Positions 21,750-32,649 of a stretch of 64,000 nucleotides of DNA are shown piece by piece (position 1 is the first letter of the stretch; each line of letters opens with the position of its first letter). The translations under genes were made by a program, and so were the position numbers. Origin of the DNA: Symbiodinium natans (lineage: Eukaryota > Sar > Dinophyceae > Suessiales > Symbiodiniaceae); assembly GCA_905221605.1 (NCBI GenBank), contig CAJNDS010001502.1, forward strand, positions 141,001 to 205,000. Reading direction: 5' to 3'. The notes under the pieces are model-generated. The model was not told the DNA's origin. It worked only from the letters and a program-made list of their open reading frames with translations, and made no database searches.

Positions 21750-23317
21750 CTAAACAACTTTGACACTAGGCAGCAGCCGAACTCTCTCCTCCTCCTCCTG
21801 CTCAATCTGCTGGCGGGCTTTGCCGTAGAGGATCCCACCCAAGATGGACAAACAGGCACCCAAAATCTGGCCGTGGGTCAGCACCTTGGTGTGCATGCCG
21901 AGGGCCTCGATGGCGATGATAACGAACTTGTTTGCGTTGACCATGACCAAAAAGCTCGTGGCGCTGATCAGGCTTTGGGCCCAGATTCCCGAAAAGCCGA
22001 TGGAGAGGCCGATCACACAGCTGAGGCCGATGTAGACCTTGTCCAGGCTTGTGAGGTGCGCATAGGCCCCCGGGAGCTGGGACATCTCTCCCGTGAAGTA
22101 GGCGGCCAGGCCCACGGGGATTAAGCCCATCATGTTGTTGATCACCGTGATGCCAGTCTTCGAGATGTCTACTGGGTGTTGGTCCTTGGACAAGAGCAGC
22201 CTCTGCAGCAAGCGATCGCACACAGCCACCACACTGTTGAGCATGACCCAGCCGATGCCCTCCCAGTGCTCGGCATGGAGCTGAGAGACGTACATCGCTG
22301 CCCCGGCCATCATGACAAGGACGGCGCCAATCATCTGCCCGCTGATGCGAAGCGGCTCCGGGTAAAACCGCTCAATCAGCAGGGAGAAGAGTGGCGAGGC
22401 ACTGCGGAGCACGATGACTAGGGACATGGGCGCTTTCTTCAGGGCCAGGATCGAGGTGAGTAGCATCCCACAGAAGGGGGGCACCACAGCGCACCAGCGA
22501 AGGAAGTCTCGCATGGAGCCAATGTGCAAGTAGGGGAAGCCGAAGATCAGCATGAAGAAGCCGGCGAAGAAGAGCTGCAGCCAGACCAAGCTAAACCCTC
22601 AACTGATCATGTAGACGCAGGAGTTTTGGCTGCACAGACGCAAGCTGCACGCCGATGGGCGCACACCAAGTTGAACCGTTCACGGCACATATGGCCCATG
22701 TCTCCCCTCGGGGCGGGCGGGCGGGCAAATTCAGCTGCTTCACCTGAAACAAGCGGGTGTACCTGAAGCACTAGCTCACAAGACCTGGAACGCTGGCAAG
22801 CAACAGAGGCGCAAGTCAGACATGCTCAACGAGGGTTACGCGTGTGCCTTGGCCTAGCCCACCAAACCCCAAGGCAAACACCACAACCCTCAACTGATCA
22901 TGTAGACGCAGGAGTTTTGGCTGCACAGACGCAAGCTGCAGGGCCGCCCTGGCCCAAGAGCAACGAGCCCCAAAGCACCGCCGCAGCCAAAACCCTGCCA
23001 TGAGCAAACGACCCCGCCCAAGCCTCAGCGCGAATGGCAAGGGCTCAGCTGCTTCACCTGAAACAAGCGGGTGTACCTGAAGCACTAGCTCACAAGACCT
23101 GGAACGCTGGCAAGCAACAGAGGCGCAAGTCAGACATGCTCAACGAGGGTTACGCGTGTGCCTTGGCCTAGCCCACCAAACCCCAAGGCAAACACCACCA
23201 CTCCAAGGGCAGGGCCTGGATCGCCAACTTGTTGAAGAGGAGCATTCCGACGCCCGAGAAGCAGTTGCACGTGCATGCCACGAGGATCTCGAACTGCTCA
23301 GTCTGCCGGGGGGCCAT
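21750..23317 (-). CDS. DMT-family transporter, copy 2, split by an insertion that fits a GT-AG intron
   Basis: Coding exon 1 is 23317-23199 (39 codons plus 2 bases: Met-Ala-Pro-Arg through Leu-Glu). Exon 2 is 22590-21750, identical over nearly all residues to copy 1 from Leu-Val-Trp onward. Between them lie 608 bp (23198-22591) starting GTGGTG and ending GGTTTAG on the minus strand. Removing exactly this joins the frame with only one Ser codon lost relative to copy 1. The Glu run is two residues shorter. Function as for copy 1. Without splicing the protein would be truncated. Confidence 0.8.
22594..23198. repeat. Insertion made of two related units inside transporter copy 2
   Basis: Unit 1 (22594-22884) and unit 2 (22885-23198) share about 55 bp at the start (AACCCTCAACTGATCATG...) and about 150 bp at the end (...AAACCCCAAGGCAAACACCAC). 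Their central parts differ. It is absent from copy 1, where the flanks GCTA and CACTCC are contiguous. Origin unknown. Confidence 0.88.
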
Positions 23318-23387
23318 GGCTCGAAGAAGGTCTTCGGTAGCGGATAGTCGTTACGAAGGCAGCGTGCTAAGACTTGGGCCAATCAGG

Positions 23388-23398
23388 CTTGAGCCAAA
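23388..23398 (-). other. Truncated dinoflagellate spliced-leader relic upstream of transporter copy 2
   Basis: The + strand reads CTTGAGCCAAA, the exact complement of the last 11 bases of the dinoflagellate SL (TTTGGCTCAAG). It is 70 bp upstream of Met 23317 and is cut off by GGGTTTCGGGTTTAGGG. It marks the gene as a reinserted trans-spliced mRNA. Confidence 0.72.
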
Positions 23399-24540
23399 GG
23401 GTTTCGGGTTTAGGGTGTAAGGTGGTCCACACACTGAACATTCACCGTGGCCTTTGCTTCTTTGGATACAAATAAGCAAGTTCCGGTTGTACTTCGCAAG
23501 AAATGAGAGAATTGTTTTGAGCGTAACGTCGCCTTCTTATGCCTGATCAAAATCAAGACACAAGAAGCCGCCCCTCAAAAACTGGATAAACTGATGTTCT
23601 TGTTCCATCTGCTTGTGGGATAGAGCTATTCTCCTTGTAATCATGAATGCCCTGCTCGTCTTCGCAATGCTATTTCTAGAGCTTGTCCTATTCTTCATAT
23701 CAAAGAAGAGAACCACCCTGCCCCTCTTAGAAAAAACAACGGCCCGAGGACGACAAACAAAAACGACCGCCTGAACGAACAAGTACGTTTGCACAACCCA
23801 ACCGAATTTTTGCCCAAGTCCACGCCTGTCACTGCTTCGCGCATGTCTCTTGCTTAAATGCCCCGCCCCCGCCGCGCCTAAACCCCAAACATGAAAAAGC
23901 GCATCAAGATGCGGCGCAACGAGCCGACGCGGGACAGTCTTTTCGGCATTCTCCTAAGGTCGGCAGGCCTCCGCAGACGAGTTTTCGCGCAACAACCACC
24001 CGCAGAAGTTCGGAAGTACATGCAAACCCATCAGAATACATCAGGCGCTCAGTGCTCAGCCACCCACTTCCCCTTCCTAAGATGGCCTCAGATACCCATC
24101 CTAACCATGAACAGCAGACTGTAACAGACTTCAAACACTCTGTGCTCACCACCACCTTGGTTTCGTTTTTGCGCCGCCGATTGCTTAGTTTTTGTTTCAA
24201 GATGCGGCTTTATGTCGCCTCGAGCCTGGTTGAGACACCAATAGCAACAAAGTAAGCGGTTTAGGGTTGAGGGTTCATTGATTAAGCATGAGGTCGTGCC
24301 CGACATGCTTGAAACGGACACTGAACTTCTGAAACACCCGGTGCACACTGCTCGCTGCACAGTGCCGTCTAAGCTTGGCACTGGCGATGTAAGAAGGACC
24401 GATGCACTGTGGCAATCTCAGGGCGACCAGGGACATGATAGCGAACCACCAGGGGGTTCTTGTCCAAGTAGTGCCAAACGAGCAAGCTCACTTGCCTGAA
24501 GCAGCGCGTGAGACTTGAAAGTCTGATTTGCCCTGGTGCC

Positions 24541-24625
24541 TTGGGATGTTCCCTTATACGAACAGTCCTTAATGGGGACTATAGCAGGGGGTACGACAAT
24601 CCCTATTAGTATACAAACATCCCAA
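24541..24625. mobile_element. MITE family B with perfect 8-bp target duplication
   Basis: An 85-bp element, TTGGGATGTTCCC to CATCCCAA, flanked by CTGGTGCC at 24533-24540 and 24626-24633. It is shorter than the copy at 11588 because one inner arm is reduced. Confidence 0.88.
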
Positions 24626-24772
24626 CTGGTGCCTAGCTCTTGTGCGACTGTGCGCTGCCGCCACGCCGCCCGACCGCCATGACAGAGTTGTAGCACAGGA
24701 CGACAGGGCGTGACCTTTCCACGTGATTCCATGTGTGCTGCACGTCCGCTGCTATGTCTGCAGAAGACATCA

Positions 24773-24800
24773 GACCCTAAACCCTAAACCCTAAACCCTA
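24773..24800 (-). repeat. ITS, four units
   Basis: Perfect CCCTAAA units. Confidence 0.9.
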
Positions 24801-24977
24801 CGGTCACAAGAAAGGACCGGCATTCTCAGCGGCCAGCATCGCAGAGTAGCAGCCGTAGCTGCCCCACTCTGACGACAACCTGTGCGGCAAAAGTGCCAGT
24901 AGAGTCTGCATCGAGCCCACATTAGCCACGCATCTCGAGACGACGTCCCCCCCTCAAAAAAAACAACTACACAAATA

Positions 24978-25123
24978 AGTCAACAAATAAATATAAATAA
25001 ATCATATAGATGAATAAACAAACAAACAAACAAATAAATGAATAAATAAATAAATATAAATATAAATATAAATATAAATATAGATATAAATATAAATAAA
25101 TATAAATATAAATAAATAAATAA

Positions 25124-25158
<35 letters not shown>
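24978..25158. repeat. AAAT/TA microsatellite, about 180 bp
   Basis: AAATAAATA-type repetition passing into (TA)n. Confidence 0.93.
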
Positions 25159-25160
<2 letters not shown>

Positions 25161-25301
25161 GAGGTGCAGTTCTATGCTAGGGTGTCCCGTGTTCAACATC
25201 TAGTTGTTGGAGCTTAGCGGCCACCAGAGAGATGTAGCGATCATCCCAGCGGTGATGATCAAGCTCACGCCGAGATTGATCATCTCAGCTCGCGGAGTAC
25301 T

Positions 25302-25327
25302 GTTTAGGGTTTAGGGTTTAGGGTTTC
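25302..25327 (+). repeat. ITS, about three units
   Basis: Perfect TTTAGGG units ending in TTTCGGG. Confidence 0.88.
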
Positions 25328-28300
25328 GGGAGAATACTCTATTCCAGGGGCGGCCTCTTTTCAAAAAAAGACTGACGGGCCCGAGCTCACGGGCCCACTG
25401 GATCACGTTCTTGCTCGTGAAAGGATTACCAGCCCTGCCACAGTGCAACATGCCCCTGCTGCCTGCATCTGTCCGGGGCTATACTGTACAATGCTGTTTA
25501 ACAAGTCGTTCAGGCAGCACATGGATATGAATGCATGCGGTGCGCTTCTTGATCGTCCCTCTAACGGTGAACTCGAATTGGGTTGCACCTAGTAAACCCA
25601 AGCTAGAATTGCTAACTTCCTCCAAGTAACATCGCGAGTCTCCAGCTCAAGGCCAGAATAGCGCGTCATGCTTGGCAGCAAGCGCACTGTTCGCCCGCAG
25701 GCGCTCAAATTCTTGATATGTGTATCTATGAGTACATGGTGTACCAGGGTTTGTCCAGCTCAGAACATGGCAAACGCCATGTGTTGATGCAATTTGCTTT
25801 GAAAGCCGACCCATGCAACAACAGTGAAACGTTTCACATATGGCCGTGTGACGATCCCCCCGAAACAAGCCTCCTGAGCCCCATGCTTGGGCATGCTTTG
25901 AACGTGGAATCTCGTGCATCTGCGACTCATCTGAACCGAGACGGGCGTTCGTCGAATCTTCACAGGGCATCACAGGGTTCTATGTTCTAGATTCGAGTTG
26001 GGGGCGGGGGGAACTGGAATGAACCCAAAACGCATGAGCGTCCGAGGAGGACCCAACCGCTCTATAGGGAAGTTGTGACACCGATGTAATTGCATCCTCG
26101 GATCGTTGACATGAAGCAGATTTGCATGCTGGTTAGAGGAGCTACAGGCAAGCTGTTTCTGAAAGACATACCGCAACCCCGGAAATGTACCGAGGAGGGG
26201 CAAACCCAAAAACTACTAAACCCTGATTAAACCCCTTATTGAACCCTTAAGAAACCCGTATTTCGCTCTTATTATTAGACCCTTAGCAGACCCTTCTTAA
26301 ACTGGCCCTTCAAGATGATATCTGGCGCACCGAAGGCTGAGAGGAGAATCGGAAAGGGGAAGCCAACCTGAGGCGTGGCGTCTTCCACTCATTGTGCGCT
26401 AAACAGGCTGCTCTAGTGTCACTCTTTGATGCAAGAGAGCCTGCACCTGCAGGGTTTCTCGGGTGATGGCGTGCGTGATGGTACCCGGCCTCCTTGATGA
26501 GCTTCTGGTTGGCAAGAATGACCTGCTGCAGTTGCGAGCAGCAGATTATTTTCATCTGCACCTGAACCCGACACAGCGCAGTGGTAAGGCCTGCCTGCAC
26601 AACACACACACACACTCTAGCTTGTCATTGCTCACTACTGCAGGAGAGTTTACAGTTTAAAATTGCATCACAAGTTGTTGTTGTGGTTCGTGCAAGCTAC
26701 CCCTTCTTGAATCAGCTGCCCTCAGGCAGGACGTGAATGGGGGATGTAAAGGAAGTTTGCTCTCGAGATCTGGCAGCCTTGCTTAAGTTCAGGCCACAGT
26801 GTGCCAGTAAAGAGAGTACTCAGGCCCCTCAGGTGTCTTGGGTCGTGATATTGCATCAGAGGGGCCCAGGAAGAAGACAGCATGTAAACCTTGGCCGGCG
26901 AAGTGAAAGAGATCCGGTGGATGCAGTGCGTAAGGACCCCTAGGATGCGTGCGCTTGGGCTAGGAACACATGCGCATGCTACTTGCTGCATCTTGCTGCA
27001 CCATCTTCGCCATGCCACGAGGCACGACAAGGGTATCGCCAGAGCGCTCACGATGCTGGAGGTTGATGCCTCATTTGCAAATTCATGCTCTGGCGGCCCT
27101 GGCGAGTTCCCTCTGGGTCTTGCGGCCGTGCTGCCGTTCGCAGCCAAGACAGCAGCATCTTTTTGGTGGCTTTTCGATCAGCAGCGTTCCATGGCGATTG
27201 CCATCGAGAAGACATTCGTTCGACACGCCCAAAACAACAACGAAACCAGCAGCACCAACCTGCTAATCTTGCCAGCTGCAACAGAAACCATGTGCTGGAA
27301 CTCAAATCGGTCGTGTTATGGCTTTGGCTGTCTGACAAATCGTTGTCCGCACGCTTGTTGCTCGTTTGCCTCAGTATGGTCAAGGTTTTGAAAGGGCTGA
27401 CCTAGTGCAGGCGCAAGTTGCAGATGCTGTAAGCACAGTGTCACGATCAAACGTTTCGAGGCTCAGCCTACGCATCCTCAGCACATGCAGCGCCACGCAT
27501 GTCCAGAAATCTAAGGCGAAGGAGGAAACCATGACTAGGAACTGCCAGCAGGACCTCGTGAGTGTCAGTGGTGCAGTTGCAATGCAACACCTTACCCATA
27601 AGCACATGCCGGCCGACATCCTTGCCGTTTGTAAGAAGTGCCTCAGAGCAAACGGGGGTATGTCTGGAAAGCTGCAGTGGGTGAAAAGGGGGCTGCTTGT
27701 TTTGTACTAGCCTTTGTTTGTTTTTTTTTTGGGGGGGGGGAATTCATCCTCATAAGTCTTTGTAAGAACTGCAAGGACACCCCAATCAAAACAACACTAG
27801 AATAGATTCATGCAGTCTCAAGTATAGACCCAACAGCTTGTAGATGAAACAGAAATCGGGGGCGTGGGGCGGGGCCTTTAGTTGCCGGCCACTACTGATG
27901 CCAGTTCTGCACACCCTACCTGCACCGGATTTGCAAAGGTTCCAAGAACTGTGGCTTGTGAAGCCGAGAGGCTACCATCAGAGGTGTTCCCAGCACCTAA
28001 AAAGCCGGCAAGCCACTTCCACCTCAGATCTTTATGCAGCTCCGTGTGCAAAGAGGACACAAAGAACATTCTGCGGCAAAGACGAGCCGTGCAGCGTTCA
28101 TGCACGGCCAACCCCCCCCCCCTTGATATTGAAGCCCTCCACAAAGCCTTGTGCACAAGGTCCCTCTCTCTTTTGCCACCCTCCTTATTTTAGTGGATTT
28201 AAGGGGTATAAGGAGGGACCCCCTAGAAGGGACCCTTAGTCTTCTTCTTGCTCTGTATACCCCTGATATGTAAAAGTCCCTCCTTCAGTCCCTTGAAGGA

Positions 28301-28724
28301 TGGGACTTAGGGTTTGGGGGAAGGGATTCGAAGGTCAGCCGTCGGCCCCTGCCTCGGCCCAGCTTCAGCGTAGGTGTTTGAAGGCTCAATGGCGACGGAT
28401 ACAGAGACACAGCTCGACTGTCAGCATGGGAACATGTTAGAGATGAACGGAGATGATTGGGTCTGCACCTCCGCTCCTCCCTGCTTGTTACTCTCAGCTT
28501 GGCTCTCAGGAGTTGTGCTGCTTAACCGGCTTAACCCCATTTCGCTCGACAGCGCCTTGCACACGAGGCCCTCGAGACCACCTTTTTCAACGCCCACAGC
28601 GCAGTTAGAGAGCCTCGGCTCTGGGGGACGCCGCCGTCATCCCAGCCTGGGCGATTTTGAGCCTCTACCAAGTCGGCATTTGTTCTGCCACCCTCTCAGC
28701 ACGACATCTGGCCTCTCAGCGTCA

Positions 28725-28960
28725 GATGTCGTTGAAATCATCTGCCTTGAAAACGTAACGGCGCAGCGTGTCGCCGCGGACACAGTTGTGAATGGGGTAC
28801 AGCGGGAACACCCGAAGGTTTGAGCACGAGTCTGATAGCAAACGTCCGACCTTGCATTCCAAGTCGCAGTGGGGGGTGGTGTCATCACCTCCAAAGTTGG
28901 TGTTCCCTGCGCACTTTGATGCAGATGCTAGGCAGAGAACGTGCCATGCTGTTGTAGTGG
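28725..28960 (-). CDS. Possible single exon of an unidentified Cys-containing protein
   Basis: The frame encodes about 75 residues with well-spaced Cys (HCDLECKVGR, SDSC, HNC) and ends RRYVFKADDFNDI before a stop at 28722-28724. An AG acceptor candidate (CTCTGCCTAG) lies upstream near 28930. The composition looks protein-like but I recognise no family. Another minus-strand frame is open over part of it. Confidence 0.3.
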
Positions 28961-29095
28961 ATGTGCATGGGAATTGAATACAATGAGCACCAAGTATGGA
29001 GCACAGGCTACAAGCAAGCGCCATTGAATCATTGATCGTGTTTGGTCTGCCCTCCTTGTCCCTGCCCCCTCCAAGGATGACACAACGAGGAGTTC

Positions 29096-29200
29096 ACCAA
29101 ATATAGGGGTACCCTTAATAACGTAAGATTCCCCAAATAGTATGATCCCATTGATATTGGCGCCACAAAAAGGCACCCTTATTTGCGGAACCTCCATATG
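29096..29200. mobile_element. MITE family A, diverged
   Basis: ACCAAATATAGGGGTACCC and GGCACCCTTATTTGCGGAAC are inverted family A ends about 100 bp apart. Confidence 0.55.
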
Positions 29201-29415
29201 TAGGTGCAACGTGTGAAGCAGGTTCAATCGGCAGCACCATCAGACCCCAGCAGGTGACCTTCGCGAGCTTGCGAGAAGGCGCTGGGTCGGATCCAGCCTT
29301 GAAGTCTTGCATATTCCTCTTCCACCCTGTTCAAGCTGAAGTCTTCTTCTACCCTGCAGAGATGGAAAATGCTGCAATATGCTGCAATGCAGGTGGTTGG
29401 TCCTGGGAAGCTATC

Positions 29416-29440
29416 CTAACCCCTAAACCCTAAACCCCCC
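29416..29440 (-). repeat. Small degenerate ITS
   Basis: CCCCTAAA, CCCTAAA and a C run. Confidence 0.7.
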
Positions 29441-29811
29441 AAACTCCAAACTGCCTTCTTCCGCCGACAATGGCCTGAGACGCCGACCGGCCGCCGCCTT
29501 GGCAAGCCTGCCTTGGCCTGCTGCGATGAGATTTTCGAGTTACTACGAACTTGGGGGTGAGGGCCTGGGACGAAAGCTAGTTAAGGTAACCCCACGGAAG
29601 AGCTTCCGTCAACATGGCATCAACTACGTAGAAGGACAAGCACACGCAAAGGCAGCAGGTCGTGTCACCTTTTTTCTGGCGCAGGTGCCAATATTGACGT
29701 GGCATTCCTTCTGGCAATGTGTTGGTGTGTTGCTTTGCTCTGCGGTGTTTTAGCATCTTCCGGAGGGCTCTTTTTTGAAACGCATGACACCACAACAGAT
29801 GTTGCACTCAC

Positions 29812-29896
29812 CAGGGGAACCTGTCCAATCCAGCTTTGAGGGACGGCGGACTCAAGTCAACATCAAGGCTTCTGAGTCTTTTCTTAGGGGGCTTTT
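29812..29896 (-). CDS. Small exon, 3' member of a tandem exon duplication
   Basis: An 85-bp exon encoding KPPKKRLRSLDVDLSPPS then LKAGLDRFP, followed by donor GTGAGTG. Its two leading bases complete the codon left open by the upstream exon (G + AA), so sequential splicing keeps frame and repeats the KKRLRSLDVDLS module. Confidence 0.55.
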
Positions 29897-29961
29897 CTGT
29901 TAGCATCTTCCGGAGGGCTCTTTTTTGAAGCGCATGACACCACAACAGATGTTGCACTCAC
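29897..29961 (-). other. 65-bp spliceosomal intron between duplicated exons
   Basis: It starts GTGAGTGCAAC and ends TGCTAACAG, with a branch-point-like TGCTAAC close to the acceptor. The duplicated copy of the same donor region follows exon 2 at 29811. Confidence 0.55.
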
Positions 29962-30062
29962 CAGGCGAAGTCTGAAGTCTGTCCAATCCAGCTTTGAGGG
30001 ACGCCAGACTCAAATCAACATCAAGGCTTCTGAGTCTTTTCTTGGGGAATTGGGGGGCTTTT
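29962..30062 (-). CDS. Small exon, 5' member of a tandem exon duplication
   Basis: Bounded by acceptor CCCTAG (ending at 30063) and donor GTGAGTG (starting at 29961). The 101-bp exon encodes KAPQFPKKRLRSLDVDLS then LASLKAGLDRLQTSP. It starts with one and ends with one unpaired base. The encoded protein is not recognised. Confidence 0.55.
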
Positions 30063-30282
30063 CTAGGGCCAGGGATCCACAGAAAACGGCGTTCATTTGC
30101 ACCCAATATACGAAAGAAATGAACGCCAGCCTGTTTCCCCAAAACCTGTGTTTGCCACCCGGAAACCGACCGGGTTTGCTGCGTTTCGTGGCGGAGCCTC
30201 CGGGGGCCCTGTATACCCATCAGGTTGTAAGCTTCGCTTAAGCAAGATACTCCGCTAGCTCCTCAGGGGCTAGCTTTCGTGA

Positions 30283-30423
30283 TTGGGATGTTCCCCCCTT
30301 CTCACAGTCCTTGAAAGGCATAACAGTTCTTAATAGGCATTCTAATAGGGGGGCATTCTAATAGGGGGGGTACTAGAATCCCTCCTGTTAAGGACTGCTA
30401 GTATGAGGGGGGGGAGCATCCCA
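30283..30423. mobile_element. MITE family B, longest copy
   Basis: TTGGGATGTTCCCCCC to GGGGAGCATCCCA. The interior has duplicated CATTCTAATAGGGGGG blocks that lengthen it to about 140 bp. No clean target duplication remains. Confidence 0.7.
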
Positions 30424-30772
30424 GACAAAGCGCATCAAAACCCTCAACCTCTCAAGCTCTACAGGAACCAAGACGCTGGGGGAGCCTCCGTGATTTCGAC
30501 CTTCGGTCCTTACCAGTGGCAGTGGATGAGCTTAAACAACCCATTGAGGAATCGCTCGCAGTGCCGCTTCGGATGGAAGCGTTCGGAGTCGGGACTCACC
30601 CAAACTTGGCCCCCTGCGGAGCAGACCCCTTGTCAGGGCAAAGCTCTTTGAGAAAGATGCCGGCTTTGACAATGGATCTTTCAATCAGCGTGTTTCAACC
30701 TCTCCTCCTCACTCACCACCGACCCAGGCACATAGACGAGTCACCGGCGTGTCACCCAGGTTTCACATGTTC

Positions 30773-30870
30773 CTATACTCCCCCTAGAACCTTAATGACA
30801 ATACTATTTTAAATATCCTCTTGCGTTTTATATAAACAAAAAATAAAAACTTATTCCCAAGGGGGATATG
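30773..30870. mobile_element. MITE family E
   Basis: CTATACTCCCCCTAGAACC to TTCCCAAGGGGGATAT, with the shared interior TTTTAAATATCCTCTTG and AACAAAAAATAAAAA. Confidence 0.72.
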
Positions 30871-30960
30871 CGTTCGGCTTAGTCTTGCCATTCAAAACGT
30901 GCCGTGTGCCTGCCACCAGGGCCATCGGCAAAGCGTCTCAGCTGCCCAGACTCGAAGTCC

Positions 30961-31026
30961 TAGGGTTTAGGGTTTAGGGTTTAGGATTTAGGGTTTAGGG
31001 TTTAGGGCTTAGGGTTTAGGGTTTAT
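30961..31026 (+). repeat. ITS, about nine units
   Basis: TTTAGGG with single TTTAGGA and CTTAGGG variants. Confidence 0.95.
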
Positions 31027-31649
31027 GGAATCATACACAAGCAAGACTGTGGCAGTGGCCCAGCAAGGGGAGCTCGAATGAGAAGCGCGTGCTTTGTGCT
31101 TTGCGGTTTTCGGGGGTCAGCGGCTCGATTTAGTCCACTCTGGCGATGACAGAACCCGCGCTTCTCAAGGCGTGGTGGGTTGGGGACTGTCCTTTTGCTC
31201 CGCTGCCTTCTGCATATGATCTCCTTGCTATCTGGCCGCGAGGTCTCTCAGAGAGCTTTTGGCGTTCTTGGCCACACATGGGCAGCAGCTGAGTCTTGGA
31301 GTGATGCGACGCGGTGCAACGCCACATCCGCATCGTCTCATATTCTTAATCCCCTCCTTAAACCCTTCAAGTTCAGGGGGTCATTGAAACTTCGAGTTCA
31401 AGGGTCAAGGAAGGAGTGCTCGATCGGGTTCCGTCTCAAAGGTGACCCTTACTGCTGCCTGCCCGGCATTTGTGTCAGAGGCTTGTTTGACTGCGAGCGT
31501 CACGAAGCCGTTTGACAAGAAAGTGCCGAGATCCAACTCTGTACAGCATTTCACTTTCACACAAGAGGAAACGGATCCAAACCGGCGCTTCTCTGGCACG
31601 ACGCTGCCGCGAGACAGTATGTCGGTATGGGGCTTTGCGATTCGTTGCC

Positions 31650-31688
31650 TAAACCCTAAACCCTAAACCCTAAACCCTAAACCCTAAC
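31650..31688 (-). repeat. ITS, five to six units
   Basis: Perfect CCCTAAA units. Confidence 0.93.
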
Positions 31689-31826
31689 AAGTCCAAGTGT
31701 CGAAGCGCCGGCACTAATTGCTATGCGTGCCCATGCTGTGCGAACAATCCTACTGAAGCGGATCCGCCCAACTTCCCCCGAAGGCCAAATTCAACCGATG
31801 TTGGCCCCCAGCTGGCAGAAAGAAAT

Positions 31827-31860
31827 CCCTAAACCCTAAACCCTAAACCCTAAACCCTTT
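31827..31860 (-). repeat. ITS, four to five units
   Basis: Perfect CCCTAAA units ending in CCCTTTGGG, 140 bp after the previous tract and in the same orientation. Confidence 0.92.
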
Positions 31861-32587
31861 GGGAAGTTAGGCCCCGGAAACCGATTAGAGCATGGGTGAA
31901 ACTCTCAAAACTCTTCCGGCGGTAAGCGCCTCTCTAACACCCATCCACTGCGCATTTAGTGAGAATGATGCGAGTGATGACCAGCACACACCAAAACGGC
32001 TGAACAAACACTGCAAGCATAACCTTATTTGTATTTGGATCCGTAAATCAGTGGTGGCCACTCGGTCTCGGTCCGTATGCAAAGACGTCCGTAAAACAGC
32101 AGGTGCCAGAGGTGATTCGTAGGGGGCAAGTGGCCTTCTACTATTCATCAACTCCCCACCTACTTATAAACTCATGAAAATTATTAAGAGTTGCGTACAT
32201 CCGTGTAGAGTTGGCGTGCCATGCTTCTATGTCACGCGACTTTTTCAGGGGGCCATACCTAGCAAAGCTGCTCAAGGCCACACGATCTGAGCTCAGCCAT
32301 GAAACTCGGACACGATCGTGGGCGTGGCCTGTGCAGGACTGCTAACAACAAGGAAAGCTTGGGGGGACGGCAATGGTTGATAGTGATGGCATAGTCAAGA
32401 CTGCAGGGCCAAAACTCCAAAGCTAGCAGGGTCACACGTAGACTGCGAGAGCACACGCTACACTGCTACACACATGCCTGGCAGCATCACCATGGAATGG
32501 CACACTGTGAGCAAGCAGCCAAGCGTGCAAGCAAGTGAAGGAGCGAGCAAGCGCCTGTGCAAACGTGCAAACAGGTAAGTGCACAAC

Positions 32588-32610
32588 CGCCCCCCCCCCC
32601 CCCCCCCCCC
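32588..32610. repeat. Poly(C) tract
   Basis: More than 20 consecutive C. Confidence 0.95.
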
Positions 32611-32649
32611 GCACTCTCATGGGGATGTGACTTGACACTTTAAAACTTT

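Larger units (their letters stand above)
20118..23533. repeat. Direct tandem duplication carrying the transporter gene
   Basis: Unit 1 spans 20118-21522 (1405 bp) and unit 2 spans 21523-23533 (2011 bp). Apart from the extra insertion at 22594-23198 in unit 2, they differ by scattered substitutions and a few 1-3 bp indels, e.g. one CTC codon in the Glu run. Each unit contains the gene, its 5'UTR, a truncated SL relic and a short TTTCGGG/TTTAGGG tract. Confidence 0.93.
23534..28724. other. Gene-poor mosaic
   Basis: No gene recognised. It holds a family B MITE (24541), ITS tracts at 24773 and 25302, a long AT microsatellite, and unique sequence. Frames around 26900-27700 are open on both strands but show no domain or splice pattern. 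Confidence 0.5.
29751..30052. repeat. Direct tandem duplication of about 148 bp
   Basis: Two units beginning TTAGCATCTTCCGGAGGG, at about 29751 and 29899, differ by scattered substitutions and two small insertions. They contain the exon pair described separately. Confidence 0.85.
30424..32587. other. Gene-poor mosaic
   Basis: No gene recognised. It holds a family E MITE and three ITS tracts, the rest being unique sequence. Frames at 31405-31666 are open on both strands up to the ITS but lack domains. Confidence 0.5.

Noticed and set aside
27048-27391. Mutually overlapping frames on both strands
   Set aside because: Four frames open over the same 340 bp with no recognisable motif; composition is like random GC-rich sequence.
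28160-28185. CTCTTTTGCCACCCTCC as another viral 3' end
   Set aside because: The match stops after TTTTGCCACCC and there is no telomere junction, so chance is likely.
28374-28823. Plus-strand 149-codon frame
   Set aside because: It overlaps the more protein-like minus-strand frame at 28725-28960. No domain or splice context.
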